Assembly: GCF_000149955.1 (NCBI RefSeq)
Contig: NC_030992.1
Span: forward strand, 638,506-702,505
Length of the DNA stretch: 64,000 nt
DNA from: Fusarium oxysporum f. sp. lycopersici 4287
Lineage: Eukaryota > Ascomycota > Sordariomycetes > Hypocreales > Nectriaceae
Direction: 5' to 3'
Below, one piece after another: positions 47,422 to 58,545 of this stretch. The notes beneath the pieces were generated by a model. It saw nothing but the letters and a program-made list of their open reading frames with translations, did no database searches and was not told where the DNA came from. Every line of letters begins with the position of its first letter. The first letter of the stretch is position 1. Both the position numbers and the translations under genes were made by a program.

Positions 47422-50336
47422 ATGTCGAATAAGAACGAGGCATTGTCCTCGATGGATCCCTTCTCACCTGCACATCAACCCGACGAGGGTTACTCCGAAG
47501 ATCCTCTCACACCAACCGTGAATCAAGAGTTATCGACCGCTCTTGCTACACTACGTTCTCCCTCCGACTTGAGCACATGGCTTGTCGCGAACTCGTCGCT
47601 TCTACCCCTCGAGGTCAGAACAGGTACGTTGTGTTGATTGGATTGCTGGGGTCTGTTTGCTGACTGTTGACAGAACTGACCATGGCGTTACTCGACAACT
47701 TACCTACGTCCGTCATCGCCGAGATCGTCCACCGATTGAATCCAAGACTCTACATCGACTTTATTCAATACCTCCCTGCAGAGATCTGTCTTAAGATTCT
47801 AGGCTTCCTCGATCCTGTTTCCCTCGTAAGCGTTACGCAGACATGCCGAGCCTGGTACGAATTGGCACTTGACCGAAAGCTATGGGAGCGTCTATACTAC
47901 ATGGAGGGGTGGAAGACCATCATGAGCGAGATCGAAGCCTGCGAGACTAAAGTTAACAACGGCCTTGACCACTCGATCCGTCACCTTAACCGACTCCAGT
48001 CAATGCAGGACGCCCATCCCAACAAGATTCGTGCCGTTGTCAATTCGGATGAGGACCTCGAGATGACAGATCGTGACCGCACGCCTGGCCCCAGCGAGAC
48101 CTTGGCCGGCGGAAGCATGTTCGGTAGCCCTTCTTCCTCCTTCTCGTCGAGTCGACCTGCGATCGTGCCCATGGGCGAGATGGACCTTGATGGTTTGTCG
48201 AGTAGAAACCCGAGCTTGGATCGAACACCTTCATCATCATCCGACAGCAGAGGAAAGCGTAAAGAACCCAGCGGCGATACCGAGTCCTCTCTTGCTTCAA
48301 TGTCACTAGCCGATGCAGCCAACACATTACCACCGTCATCATTGTACATCTGGGATGTGGGTCGATCACGATATCGTATCAACTGGCGCTATCTATACGG
48401 CATGCGACGGAAGCTGGAGGCGAATTGGGAGCTTGGAAAATACACTACTTTCCAATTTCCTCATCCCAATTTTCCCGAGGAAGGACATCAGGAGTGCGTT
48501 TATGCTCTACAGTTCGACAAAGACTACTTGGTGAGCGGTAGCAGGGATCAGACCATGCGTATCTGGAATGTTCGCACCCGCCGACTTGTCCGACCACCTC
48601 TGACAGGACACATGGGCTCCGTTTTGTGTCTCCAATTCGACGCTGACCCCGAAGAAGATCTCCTTGTTTCTGGAAGTAGTGACTCCAACGTCTTCATCTG
48701 GAAGTTTTCGACTGGTGAGCTGGTGCAGAAACTAACAAGGGCTCATCACGAGTCCGTTCTCAACGTGCGCTTTGATAAACGAATCCTGGTTACGTCTTCC
48801 AAGGACAAGACGATCAAGATCTTCAACAGGCGCCCGTTGAAACATGGCGATTTGGGCTACAACGGCGGCGATCTAGTCGGCCCAGTACCTGTTCACCTGC
48901 GAAGGTATGGTTATGAGCCGGACCTTTCCCAGGAACTTCCTGTCAAGCCTCCATTCACCATGATCGGTCGTCTGGATGGACATAGTGCTGCCGTAAACGC
49001 GATTCAAGTTCGTGACGAGACCATTGTTTCCGTATCAGGAGATAGGCATATCAAGATATGGAGTTGGCCAGATCAGGCCTGTACTCGGACCATTCCAGCA
49101 CACGACAAGGGAATCGCGTGCGTGGAGTTTGACGGGCGCAGAATTGTGAGTGGCAGCAGTGATTGGGAAGTCTGCATTTTTGATGCACCTACTGGTCTTA
49201 AGGTTGCTCAGTTGCGAGGACACGCCCACCTGGTGCGTACTGTCCAGGCGGGATTCGGTGATCTGCCGTACAGCACAGCAGAAGACTGGGCAGAAGCCAA
49301 GGCGGTTGATGCTGAGTACATGCGTGCACTTGAGGCTGGTGAGATTGACAATGCCATGGACCGAAGGCATAGGAGAGACCGTCGGGCAAATGCTGGAAGC
49401 TCTCGACCTCAGGATGTTCAGGCATATGGCGCCAAGGTTCCCCCCGGAGGTGGTGGAGGCAGAAGGTATGGTCGCATTGTATCTGGTTCCTACGATCAGA
49501 GCATCATCATTTGGCGACGCGACAAGGAAGGTGTTTGGAAGCCGGCAATCCATCTCCGACAAGAAGAGGCTGCAGCAGCTGCCCAGCGTGAGGCTGCGGC
49601 CAGCTTGTCGAGCGCAACGTCGAACGTCGCGATAGCCGGATCTCTGGGTAGTAGGTCTTCACATTCGTCCACAATCGTACCACGATCTCCGCCTACGAGC
49701 GGCACTCCTCTCGGGCCTTTGATGCTGCGCGATCACCACGGGGATACCCAGCGAACGGCAAACTCATACCAAGTGCTGATTGACCAGGCGGTACCCCTTG
49801 GGCCCAGCTCGTTGCAACATGTACTTGCAACATACCCGATTGCGCTGGCTCACCATTCCTACCTACAAGCCGCCATTGAACGCGAGACATCGCCTTTGGT
49901 CCGAGCCCAGCTTAGAGGGGTGGTAACGGATGCTTTGGCCAACCTCCAAATTCGTCAAATGCCGATGCGACAGCAGTCGAGTTCTGGTAGTTCTCACATG
50001 TCCAGCGATAGCGGCCGTACCAACCCGAGATCCGGTCAAGCGCCTCATGCGGTGCCTGTTCCAGGAGGACCAGTTGCGCAACCTCCGGCTAATAACCATG
50101 CACAAGGTGCGCCTCCTGGACAACCAGCCCAACCTCCAATTCACAATGGCCATCATGCAGGCCATCATCCTCATATCGCCGCGGCCGAGAACACGTCAGC
50201 ACGGGTCTTCAAGCTACAATTTGACGCGCATAAAATTATTTGCTGTAGTCAAACCCCAACGATTGTTGGGTGGGATTTTTGTAATAAGGATCCCGCATTG
50301 GAAGAAGCTGTCCGATTCTTTGCAACAGTCGACTAG
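47422..50336 (+). CDS. F-box/WD40-repeat protein, FWD-1 (beta-TrCP/Slimb) type
   Basis: Exons 47422-47623 and 47674-50336 give 954 residues; the intron is 50 nt. After a short N-terminus comes STWLVANSSLLPLEVRTELT, then the F-box IQYLPAEICLKILGFLDPVS with VSVTQTCRAWYELALDRKLW (residues about 105-155). A Ser-rich linker leads to WD40 repeats from about 350: VSGSRDQTMRIWNVRTRRLV, VSGSSDSNVFIWKFSTGELV, VTSSKDKTIKIFNRRPL, VSVSGDRHIKIWSWPDQACT, VSGSSDWEVCIFDAPTGLKV, and, after an 85-residue insert, VSGSYDQSIIIWRR. A last blade pairs with FKLQFDAHKIICCSQTPTIV at the C-terminus. As an SCF substrate receptor it would mark phosphoproteins for ubiquitination; Neurospora FWD-1 does this for the clock protein FRQ. 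It does not match Met30/SconB or Cdc4 as I recall them, so FWD-1 is the best guess. Confidence 0.85.
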
Positions 50337-50691
50337 ATCTGTAATTCTGGACCATAAACGTATATCTCAGAAAGCATTCTTTTGAGCGAGGGAGTTGGGT
50401 TATATGGGCTTGACAGGGTCTTTATCGAGAATAACTGCAGAATCATCAAGAGTTCCATCGGCTACAGTACGATTGGATGTCTTGTGTGTACAAATGCGTA
50501 CTGGACACCTGCGGATACTCAGGATCGATGTTCTTCAACAGGTAGAAACTACAAGTTTAATGCATTCATGACAATATTAGAAGAGTGAAATGATGTGCTT
50601 GGGTGACCCTACGAACCTAACCAACGCCGTGACAAGCAAAACCCATGTAGAAATCTCCGAGAAGTCCACCGTGATCCAGCAACGCCGTTCG
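50337..50691. other. Convergent intergenic region
   Basis: Two genes converge on these 355 bases; 3' UTRs are expected. Nothing else is seen. Confidence 0.6.
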
Positions 50692-51330
50692 TTAACCAGC
50701 AACCTGCTTCACCTTGTCCTCAGTCTGAGGAGGCTCGTCCACAAACTCTGGCACGACCTCATCCTGCAAGAAACCCGGCACAGCACCACCCATCTCATGC
50801 TCCATCTCGACCTCCATCCCCAACGCCTCCAACTCAGCATCCAGCTCATCCTCCTCCACATCCTCAGGAATATCGTAACTCCTCGCCAAGCTCTCCTGAA
50901 TCTCATTACCCACATCCATCAAATCCGCCATCTCATCCTGCAACCTCTCAATCTTATCAATATCAATCTTGCCATACTGCTTCTTCAGCTCCTTATTCGT
51001 CGTCTTCATCGCATCCACCTGCGTCATCACGTTCTTCAGGTTGTCCTGCATGTTGCTCGCCTGCTCCATGTTCCACACCTGGCTCTCGAGCTTGTCCTTC
51101 TCCGCCTCGTACGCCTTGCGGCGCTGCAGCACCTTGAGGGCTTTCTGCTTCATCGCTTGCTTGCCGGGGCCTTCGCGCATGCGGGAGAGCTTTTCTTGGT
51201 AGGCGCCTAGTTCGGCGTTGAGGGCTTTGAGTTTGGTGTCGAGCGAGGATATGCGGGTGTCGAGGTTGGTTATAGCGCCGTTGAGGGTGGGTTTGGGGCC
51301 CGCGGGCTTGGAGCCGAATAGGCGGTTCAT
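50692..51330 (-). CDS. VPS60: ESCRT-III family protein Vps60 (CHMP5)
   Basis: A single exon of 212 residues from ATG 51330 (MNRLFGSKPAGPKPTLNGAI); the frame is open further upstream but the extra 56 codons are not family-like. The N-terminal basic helix hairpin of the Snf7 family is clear: LDTRISSLDTKLKALNAELG and KQAMKQKALKVLQRRKAYE. The C-terminal half is acidic, with LARSYDIPEDVEEDELDAEL and a tail rich in Glu that would bind the MIT domain of Vta1. Vps60 acts late in multivesicular body formation and promotes Vps4 through Vta1. The window also encodes Vfa1, another Vps4 partner, 36 kb away. Confidence 0.95.
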   Translation of the reverse strand: MNRLFGSKPAGPKPTLNGAITNLDTRISSLDTKLKALNAELGAYQEKLSRMREGPGKQAMKQKALKVLQRRKAYEAEKDKLESQVWNMEQASNMQDNLKNVMTQVDAMKTTNKELKKQYGKIDIDKIERLQDEMADLMDVGNEIQESLARSYDIPEDVEEDELDAELEALGMEVEMEHEMGGAVPGFLQDEVVPEFVDEPPQTEDKVKQVAG

Positions 51331-52780
51331 CTTGACGTTTATAGAGGGTCGATGTTTATACAGAGATTTTCTGTCCGTAGAGTGAGAGTGTAGAGGGTAG
51401 ATATGCGGCGTGTGCCGTGTGTCGTGGAGGTAAGTGGTGGTTGTAAGGGTCGGAAATGGTGGCCTGGAGAGATGACGTTCACTGCGCACGCGGCTCAAAT
51501 GGATGGATGGGCCTGGAGCGAGCGGCGGGGCGGGGCGGACACCCCGCCTTGGATCTGAGACTCAAATCGAGCTACCCTAGAGCCAAAGTACGAAAATTCG
51601 AGAATCAGAGTTTGGGACACAATTTTGAGACACGCTAAGTGAATGAGTAATAGAAACATGTATTCACAATATCTAGACATGCTTTTGCAATAATTCAGTA
51701 GTTTTCCAAGGCTAATCCAGCTCGTTTTTGGTGGGTTGTTGCAATTGTCGTATTCTGCATTAAAAGGACCCGCAGAAAGTAAACAAACATTCCTGTCAAG
51801 CAGAAAAGACCCTGACCTGGTTTAGCACAACCGCTGGTTCCCGCTTATAGTCCAGGGATTTTGATCACGGATGTCAAATTTAATGCTATTGTTCAGTTTG
51901 TGGTACTCGGAACGAACCTATGGCTTGAGCAAAGACGTGAACCATTTCTGGCTCGGGTGAGACATGCTATTACTCGACACGGGAGAAGTTCATTAGATTG
52001 CAACAGCCAAGCCCAGGGCAAGGCGGTACGGCACTTCAGTGTCATTCATGAAATGTGATTGGTCTTTCGACTGTGTCAGTGTCTAACTCTGACCTACATC
52101 TTTAAGCATGTTCCAACGTCTTGGGTTGACATATGGAGGCTTGATACATGATAATGGCAGAATCACCGTCGAATAATAAATACTGGCAACAAAATGGAGT
52201 AAAATCAATCTCATTTTAGACCCTATTGATCCTTGGCACTCTCATTTACTAGAGGTAGATCGTGGTGGTCTGTGGTTTGACAATGATCACTAAGACCAAA
52301 CGTAAATGTCTTCTGCACCAGTGAATCAACAATTGAAGAACAATAGCCAACAGGAACAAGAATCGTTGGCCTCACAGCAAGTAAAGTCTCAATTGTTTAC
52401 TTCTGCTTGTCATTGACAGGCCATCACTGCTTGCCAGCTGCCAGCAGTGGACCCTGAAAGCGGTGACCACGCATGACCCACAATTATCTGGTGCCCACAG
52501 ACGCGTCCGGAGCTCCAAGCCCAGAGCGCCTCCATCTTCGCAGCCCACATCGAAATTCATTCGCAAAACAAAACAAACTCTCAACTTCTTTGCGCACCAG
52601 CACTTGAATTCACCAACGAACTCTTCACGGACTCAACTGCTAATTCGCAAACACTTTCATCACAATCTTCAGCTTCTTCGAGCTTTGATTTCCCATTTTT
52701 CGCATCCTCTTCGCATCGTTACCCCGTATCGCGGGAGGTTTGTTTACTTTAAACCTTCTCTTCCGCGCTGCATCTTCGCG
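51331..52780. other. Divergent intergenic region, VPS60 / disordered-protein gene
   Basis: About 1.45 kb between divergent start codons, holding both promoters. Frames up to 124 codons occur near 52.5-52.8 kb and overlap the next start; they show no motif. GGGCGGGGCGGG near 51525-51540 is a G-rich patch close to the VPS60 start. No RNA gene was recognised. Confidence 0.5.
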
Positions 52781-55700
52781 ATGGCGGCTGCGGACGTCCC
52801 CAAATGGGGCTTTGGGCAAGAGCCCATGCAAATGTGAGAATATACTCTGATCATGAAGCTACCATGCCGTCTCTTGAGAATACTGACATTTTATTTGCAG
52901 CAAACCTGTTGCGGCCGACTTCATCCCGCATTTCACGACAACTGGCGACACTCGTGTCGACGCAGGCAAGACGTAAGTTTGCTCGACCGTTGAACTCAAA
53001 ACAGCCTCACTAACGGTTCTATAGATTCCTCAACTTTGGAAACTTTGCGTTCAAGCAGTCTCTTACCCGACCGCCTGCGTGGGAACGTGTCCCTACACAT
53101 TCGCTTGCTGCTCCCAGTTCGAACCGACAGATCATGCGCCGAGTTACAGTCTCCAACGAACGACAGCCTGCTGCACCCTTCGTCATGTTCCCAAACGTCT
53201 CTGCTATTCCTGTTCCTACTCGCGAGGAAATCGGGTTCGACCTTACTCTTCCTCGCAAAGTACAACGCCGACAATCTTACCAACCTGCCTCTAGGGAAGC
53301 AGTGTTCGAAGATATGTTGATGTTCTCACATGCACAACACATGCACAATCTCATGACAGCCAAGGGTAAGCAAGTTCTCAAAAATTTCACCGATTTTTAC
53401 TGACATTTTATCTAGTCGGTGTCGTGAACAACCTTATCGAGACTCACTCTGGCCATACACGCGAAGACATAGAAGCTGTCAACCGAGGAATCGCACAAAT
53501 CGTTCCGCTCAAGCGAGTTGCTAGACTCATCAGTACCGATCTTGTCGATACAGACAGCTCTCCTGTTTCCCTGGTGCCCGCCAGAGGTAACCGATTGAAG
53601 CTGTACAACGATATGCTTCTTAAGATCCAGGCTGCCAACCGATCAGGAAAGGAGTCGGTCGATCTCGGCACTGCGTCTATCGCAGATGTCTCTACCGCAC
53701 TGCGAAACAGTCGCCGGGATCCTCGAAAGCGCCTCGCTGCTATTGGCGAGCCCGACCTCTCCGTCATCATGGATGAGGATGAGCCAGAGAGTCCCACCGT
53801 TGTTCATGAGCCTGTTCTCTTTCCCGAGTCCCGTTCTCCCTCGAAGCGACTTGCTCGTCTCCTCACCAGCAAGGCCATCAAGAAGGGCGTTCTGCGACTT
53901 TCTGGCGGGTTTACCAAACTCCTCCCAGGCTCTCCCAGCAAGACTNNNNNNNNNNNNNNNNNNNNNNNNNNNNNNNNNNNNNNNNNNNNNNNNNNNNNNN
54001 NNNNNNNNNNNNNNNNNNNNNNNNNNNNNNNNNNNNNNNNNNNNNNNNNNNNNNNNNNNNNNNNNNNNNNNNNNNNNNNNNNNNNNNNNNNNNNNNNNNN
54101 NNNNNNNNNNNNNNNNNNNNNNNNNNNNNNNNNNNNNNNNNNNNNNNNNNNNNNNNNNNNNNNNNNNNNNNNNNNNNNNNNNNNNNNNNNNNNNNNNNNN
54201 NNNNNNNNNNNNNNNNNNNNNNNNNNNNNNNNNNNNNNNNNNNNNNNNNNNNNNNNNNNNNNNNNNNNNNNNNNNNNNNNNNNNNNNNNNNNNNNNNNNN
54301 NNNNNNNNNNNNNNNNNNNNNNNNNNNNNNNNNNNNNNNNNNNNNNNNGCCCAGAGTGCTCCCTTCAACCCCGTCACCCCTCAGCAAACCGACAGCCCCA
54401 TCGGTCTCGCTGCCCTTCTTCCTGCCATCCTTCCTCCCTCCACCCCTCAGCCGCAAGGCTGCACACTTGAAGTCCCTAGTGTGTCTTTCGAGTTCGGGAA
54501 GTTATCCCCTTTCCGTAGCTCTAACTCTTGGATGCTTCTTTCTCCTCTGGCCACTGAGCCCAATCGTATCAAGACCGGTAACCAGGCGCGCCGTCGTCGA
54601 AGCGAACCTCTGCTCCGCAAGTTTCTTGACACCCAAGCTCGTCGTCTCTCGGCTTCTCCGCAAAAGGTCCAATTCCAACAGGAGGCAATCTTCAATGATG
54701 ATATTTCTATCGCCTCGCTATTCGACATCACTAATGAGTCCCCTGCGAAGGTCGCTGCCATCGATGCAGCTGACGAGACTTCTGGCCTCGATTCTACTAC
54801 CTCTCTACCCAACGAGCCTGCAGCTGATAGCGCGGCAGAGCACACTCTTCCTCTTGACACTACCTTGGAGGAGAGCGTTGCTAAGGAGGTAGATCCCATT
54901 GAGGCAGCCAAACCTACTGAAGGCGGGTCTGGCTTGGGCTATGCCAGTGTTCTCACTGAGAACCTCTGGTTGCGGGATCTCAACTCTTCACCTGCACCCG
55001 CCCATTCCGACCGACGTGACGAGCAGCCCAGTACCATGCAACCACCCACTACCGTTGCCGAGTCACTTGTCACCCAAACTCTCGCTTCTGAAGAAGGTGT
55101 TGTAAATATTGATGTCCGGGAGAACCCTGATATTTTCGGGACTCAAATCTCATCACCTCCTGCCCCTGCCCCTATCCAGAACCTTTCTCACATGGCCGAC
55201 GACGCCTGCAATGGCCACGCTAAGGTCGTGATCACTGAGGAAAACGGTAGACTCTTTGTCCGATTTAAGCTGTCGGCCAGATATGCCCACATGTTCCCTG
55301 CAAGCCAAGGGTTCAACGATTCTCTCTCGTTCTCTCCGTCCGTCGACATTTCTACACCAAGACCCCGACCTGTCGACTCCACCATACAGACTCCTGATCT
55401 CAATAGCTTCGGTGACTTTGCCAGCCCATCTCCCAGCGTAATCCAGACCCCCGAACCTCAATCTACCGAGTCGCTCCTCAAGACACCTGATATCAGCGGT
55501 GTCGGTGTTATCGACCGCTCCTCCCCCGGTGAATTTGATACACCTGAACTTCCTCAGAATGATAACACTCTTGTCTTTGGCGAGCCTGCAACAATCGACC
55601 GACCTTCTATCCGATGCGCTCCTCGCCGTCAGAGTGAGATGACCCCCTTAAAGCGTGCTGCAAGAAACGCAATGGGTATCTCCAAGGGGCCTGCCACACC

Positions 55701-56860
55701 CCGGTTTTCGACACCGGCCGCAGATGATGGAGACCGCACATTGGCCATACCTTGGGATGATGAAACACCTGCTCGGCAGGTTGACGCTCCAGCAGCTCCT
55801 CCTATTCAGGAGGTAGAAGCCGCTGCTGCTGTCAATAATGGTAGCCAGGACTTGGACAGCCCAAATCGGGATTACTTGCGTGCTTTCATCAACCAAAATC
55901 GCCGAACTACCGCTTCCGCTACCGTGACTGCTACCGCTACCACCAACGAATCCTCGACTACCCCTGCCACAAACACCACCACCACCCTCACGCCCGCCGC
56001 AGAAATCACTCCTGCCGCCACCACGACTGAGGCTGGGTCCCCAATCGCACCAGTTACAAAGCGCCAGCCTCTCGGGGCTCGAAGCCCTAATAGGGGTAGT
56101 CCCATGAAGCCTAAGCGTAAGGCCGATGGCGACAGGGAGGAAACATCTCCCGCTAAAAAGACGAAGGTCGACGCGGCGGTGGAGGCAGCAGGGTCGATCC
56201 GGAAGGTCACTCGAAAGACCAAGGCTAAGCGCCAGAAGGCAGAGTTGGCCATCGACATGACGGATCTTCCCTCTGCCTCCTCCACCGCCACCACCAGCAC
56301 AACTACCACTACCTCCGACACTCCCAACCGCAAGCAGGTTGACGAGCTTGCCACCAACGCATCAGTCACCCGCCGATCATCTCGGCTCCGAAGCCAAGAG
56401 CACCCAAGCAGCACCCCCAAGTCGTCGCTGCCTACTCCCATCAAGCTCGGCCGAGCCGGTGCTGGCCGCAGCCTCCCAAAGAAGGCTCGCAGCGAGGAGG
56501 ACGAGTTGGCTCGCAAGACGAGGGCCAACACCAAGCGTAACATGGGTAACGCCGAGTTCCCTGCCGAGGTCCTCGTTAGAATTGCGGACGAGGCAGAGAA
56601 GAACTCAGACCATGGCCAGGAGTCGGAGAGGACAGGCCAGTGGTCGACGTGTGGGGTGGAACCAGCCCCTGGAGAAGGTGCAGGGAGAGGAGCCCAAGAA
56701 GGGGCGGGCCAAGGGCAAGGCCACACAAGGACAGACGGGCATCTCGAAGCCCAAGGCGAAGCGGGCCACCAAGGTGGCAGCGGACCTGGGCATGGTGGCC
56801 AACGGCACACCCGCCAAACCCCAGCGCGTGACGCGTTCCAGCACACGCTCTGTGGTTTGA
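52781..56860 (+). CDS. Long disordered, probably nuclear protein (interrupted by assembly gap)
   Basis: Exons 52781-52833, 52901-52972, 53025-53365 and from 53416 read MAAADVPKWGFGQEPMQIKP and continue to the gap at 53946-54348. After the gap the frame resumes (PFNPVTPQQTDSPIGLAALL) and runs past 56.5 kb. The frame differs before and after the gap, so the gap size is approximate or hides an intron. The protein is Pro/Ser/Thr-rich with many TP sites, WDDETPARQ at 55.76 kb, Thr-rich repeats at 55.9 kb, and basic patches (SPAKKTKVD, RKVTRKTKAKRQ, RRSSRLRSQ) that resemble nuclear signals or AT-hook-like patches. Near 56.63-56.66 kb coding-like text leaves this frame and reappears in another (WNQPLEKVQGEEPKKGRAKG to TPAKPQRVTRSSTRSVV), ending with TGA at 56860. 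I take 56860 as the true end, which requires small indels. I do not recognise a family. Confidence 0.6.
53946..54348. other. Assembly gap, 403 N
   Basis: Unknown bases inside the coding region of the disordered-protein gene; coding frames on the two sides do not agree. Confidence 0.99.
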
Positions 56861-57796
56861 GCACCCAGAAGTCTCCCAACGGATATGGAGACAGCTGCCT
56901 TGGTGGTTGGCGGCTTTGCTTTTGTTTTCACGATTTTTTGCTTTCGACATGTCAACGCTGGCACCAGTTGGTGCACAAGAACAAGGACAACGACGACTTG
57001 ATTTTGGCGGCGTTCGGGAGGGAGGGCTCCCGACGCCTTTGGGCGAGTTTTCACGAGTGCATGAAGCATTGCGAGGCGTTGGTGGTTGCGCAAAGATACC
57101 ACATTTTAGAAGTTTTTGGGACCTGTTTTCGGTGGACGACGCAGGTCTGTGTACGGGTTTAAAGTCCTCGGGATGAGGCTGGAAAACATAGATGCCCGGG
57201 ATGGGCCATTGCACGAGAATAAGACTTGATTCACTCATGGTATTGCCTTGCTTTTGTGATTTGCCAGATGTAATTTATGTAAAGTACTTGTTTAATATGC
57301 TAGCAATGGAGGTTTAGTTTATCGTCCACCTGGGTTATAATGGTCGGTCGCTGCCTATGAGCCCAAGTCTAAGGTAGTATTGGGACTTTGACAAGCAAGT
57401 CTTTACGGGTGAACAGTAACAAAGTCTATAGTCAAGTGGGAACAACCTATGATTCATATCTATCTAATTGGTAAACCTAAGTCTTTATTTGTGATAGAGA
57501 CAGTATTAATCGGTATGATGTCAAAAATGTCAGGGCTAAGATAGCTCGGAGTAGACAGCCTCATCAGATATTATTGCTGTGTCTTGATCACGAGCGATTT
57601 CCACACATGAAAGCCATTATGTTCGATGGTAGAAACAGGGCCGTCTTGTTGAGCAGGTGTTTCTGTGTCATCCTAGGATATGACCATAGTTTGATCACTA
57701 GCATCTGCGTGCGGTGCTGGAAGATATGGGTTTGTCAGGCTTATAAGAGATACGGAGGTCTTTCGAGTGACCTTCCGGATCGACCCTGCTGCCTCA
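56182..57796. repeat. Inverted repeat: arms 56182-56220 and 57758-57796
   Basis: The 39 bases of the left arm, coding for EAAGSIRKVTRKT in the disordered-protein gene, occur as an exact reverse complement in the right arm. Homology weakens but continues for roughly 40-50 bases beyond the right arm (SPAKKTKV against SPAKKAKV). A second homologous pair is 55746-55780 against 57649-57683, also inverted, about 70-75% identical by eye. Confidence 0.9.
56861..57599. other. 3' flank of the disordered-protein gene
   Basis: Starts as the probable 3' UTR. Frames that continue from the gene past 56860 are Trp/Cys-rich and unlike protein. Nothing recognised after 57180. Confidence 0.5.
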
Positions 57797-58545
57797 CTGG
57801 CCGCCTTCTCAACCTTCGCCTTTTTGGCGGGTGACTTGTGCCCTCGTGCTTCCGCCTTGCCTTGATCGGGATGGTAGTTCCGACGCGATGCTCCTTAGTT
57901 TCATGCCAGAGAACTATTCCCCATTCCGGGTGGGTGAACGTCGCCTTGGGTGCTCAGCTCAGCTATGAGATGGTTGGCGGCACTGGGTTCTCAGTTGTCA
58001 ACATTATAGCCTTGGTTCTCGTGTAGGTCTTGCACTTCCAGTCTTGATACTGTTCTCCTGGACTGAGACTCGGACTGAGACTCGGACTGAGACTGCTTGT
58101 CGAGGATGCTCCAGGTCGAAGCGCATATAGTCATTGCTCTTGAACATGTACGGGCTCACAGGCCGATGGGCGTCGCGCCCTTTCGCATTCTGCGTCCGTA
58201 ATTTGACGAACATATCCTGACGTCTGCTCTTGGCCCTATCAGCCTGTCTTCTCTGCTTCAGAGAGAAGTGACTGGCCTCTGGCGACCTGGTCACAAGAAG
58301 CCAACAGGAAGCATGGCACCTGGCGAGGATCACCAGGTACGCGTTATCTGCTCCAGCTTTGCCGGAGGAATTAGTCGAGCAGAAGCCCTGGGTGACGCAA
58401 AGCCTTGCTGGGTTTGATGCTGTGGGCTTGAACATGCTACTCTGGTGCCGTCCGAGGTAAATAGCAGGTGATGCTCAGCATTCCCCATGTATTGCTTTTG
58501 CTGACCGCTGCTTTGTGAGTTGCTCCAAGGCTCTGTATTGGCCAT
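57600..58545 (-). pseudogene. Decayed minus-strand fragment related to the neighbouring disordered-protein gene
   Basis: Reading the minus strand gives coding-like pieces broken by stops: FASPRASARLIPPAKLEQIT, RQDMFVKLRTQNAKGRDAHR, SPYMFKSNDYMRFDLEHPRQ, three in-frame SVRV repeats, then GHKSPAKKAKVEKAASEAAG with SIRKVTRKT, and DDTETPAQQ after a stop. The last two match SPAKKTKVD...RKVTRKT and WDDETPARQ of the gene at 52.8-56.9 kb, but appear in the opposite order. It is therefore a rearranged inverted copy or the remains of a paralog. Ends are approximate. Confidence 0.45.
58060..58094. repeat. 12-bp tandem repeat, three units
   Basis: GGACTGAGACTC is repeated almost three times (the last unit lacks one base). 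Twelve bases equal four codons, so the minus-strand relic reads SVRV SVRV SV, suggesting slippage in what was once coding sequence. Confidence 0.85.

Noticed and set aside
46836..47432. 198-codon plus frame before the F-box/WD40 gene
   Set aside because: Pyrimidine-tract translation in a leader, overlapping the true start in another frame.
55872..56879. 335-codon minus-strand open frame
   Set aside because: Antisense of the Thr/Ser/Ala-rich coding region; no stops because of biased codon use, and no domain.
56861..57162. Continuation of the disordered-protein frame to 57162
   Set aside because: Composition turns Trp/Cys/His-rich and unlike the rest; the alternative end at 56860 gives a basic tail in keeping with the protein.
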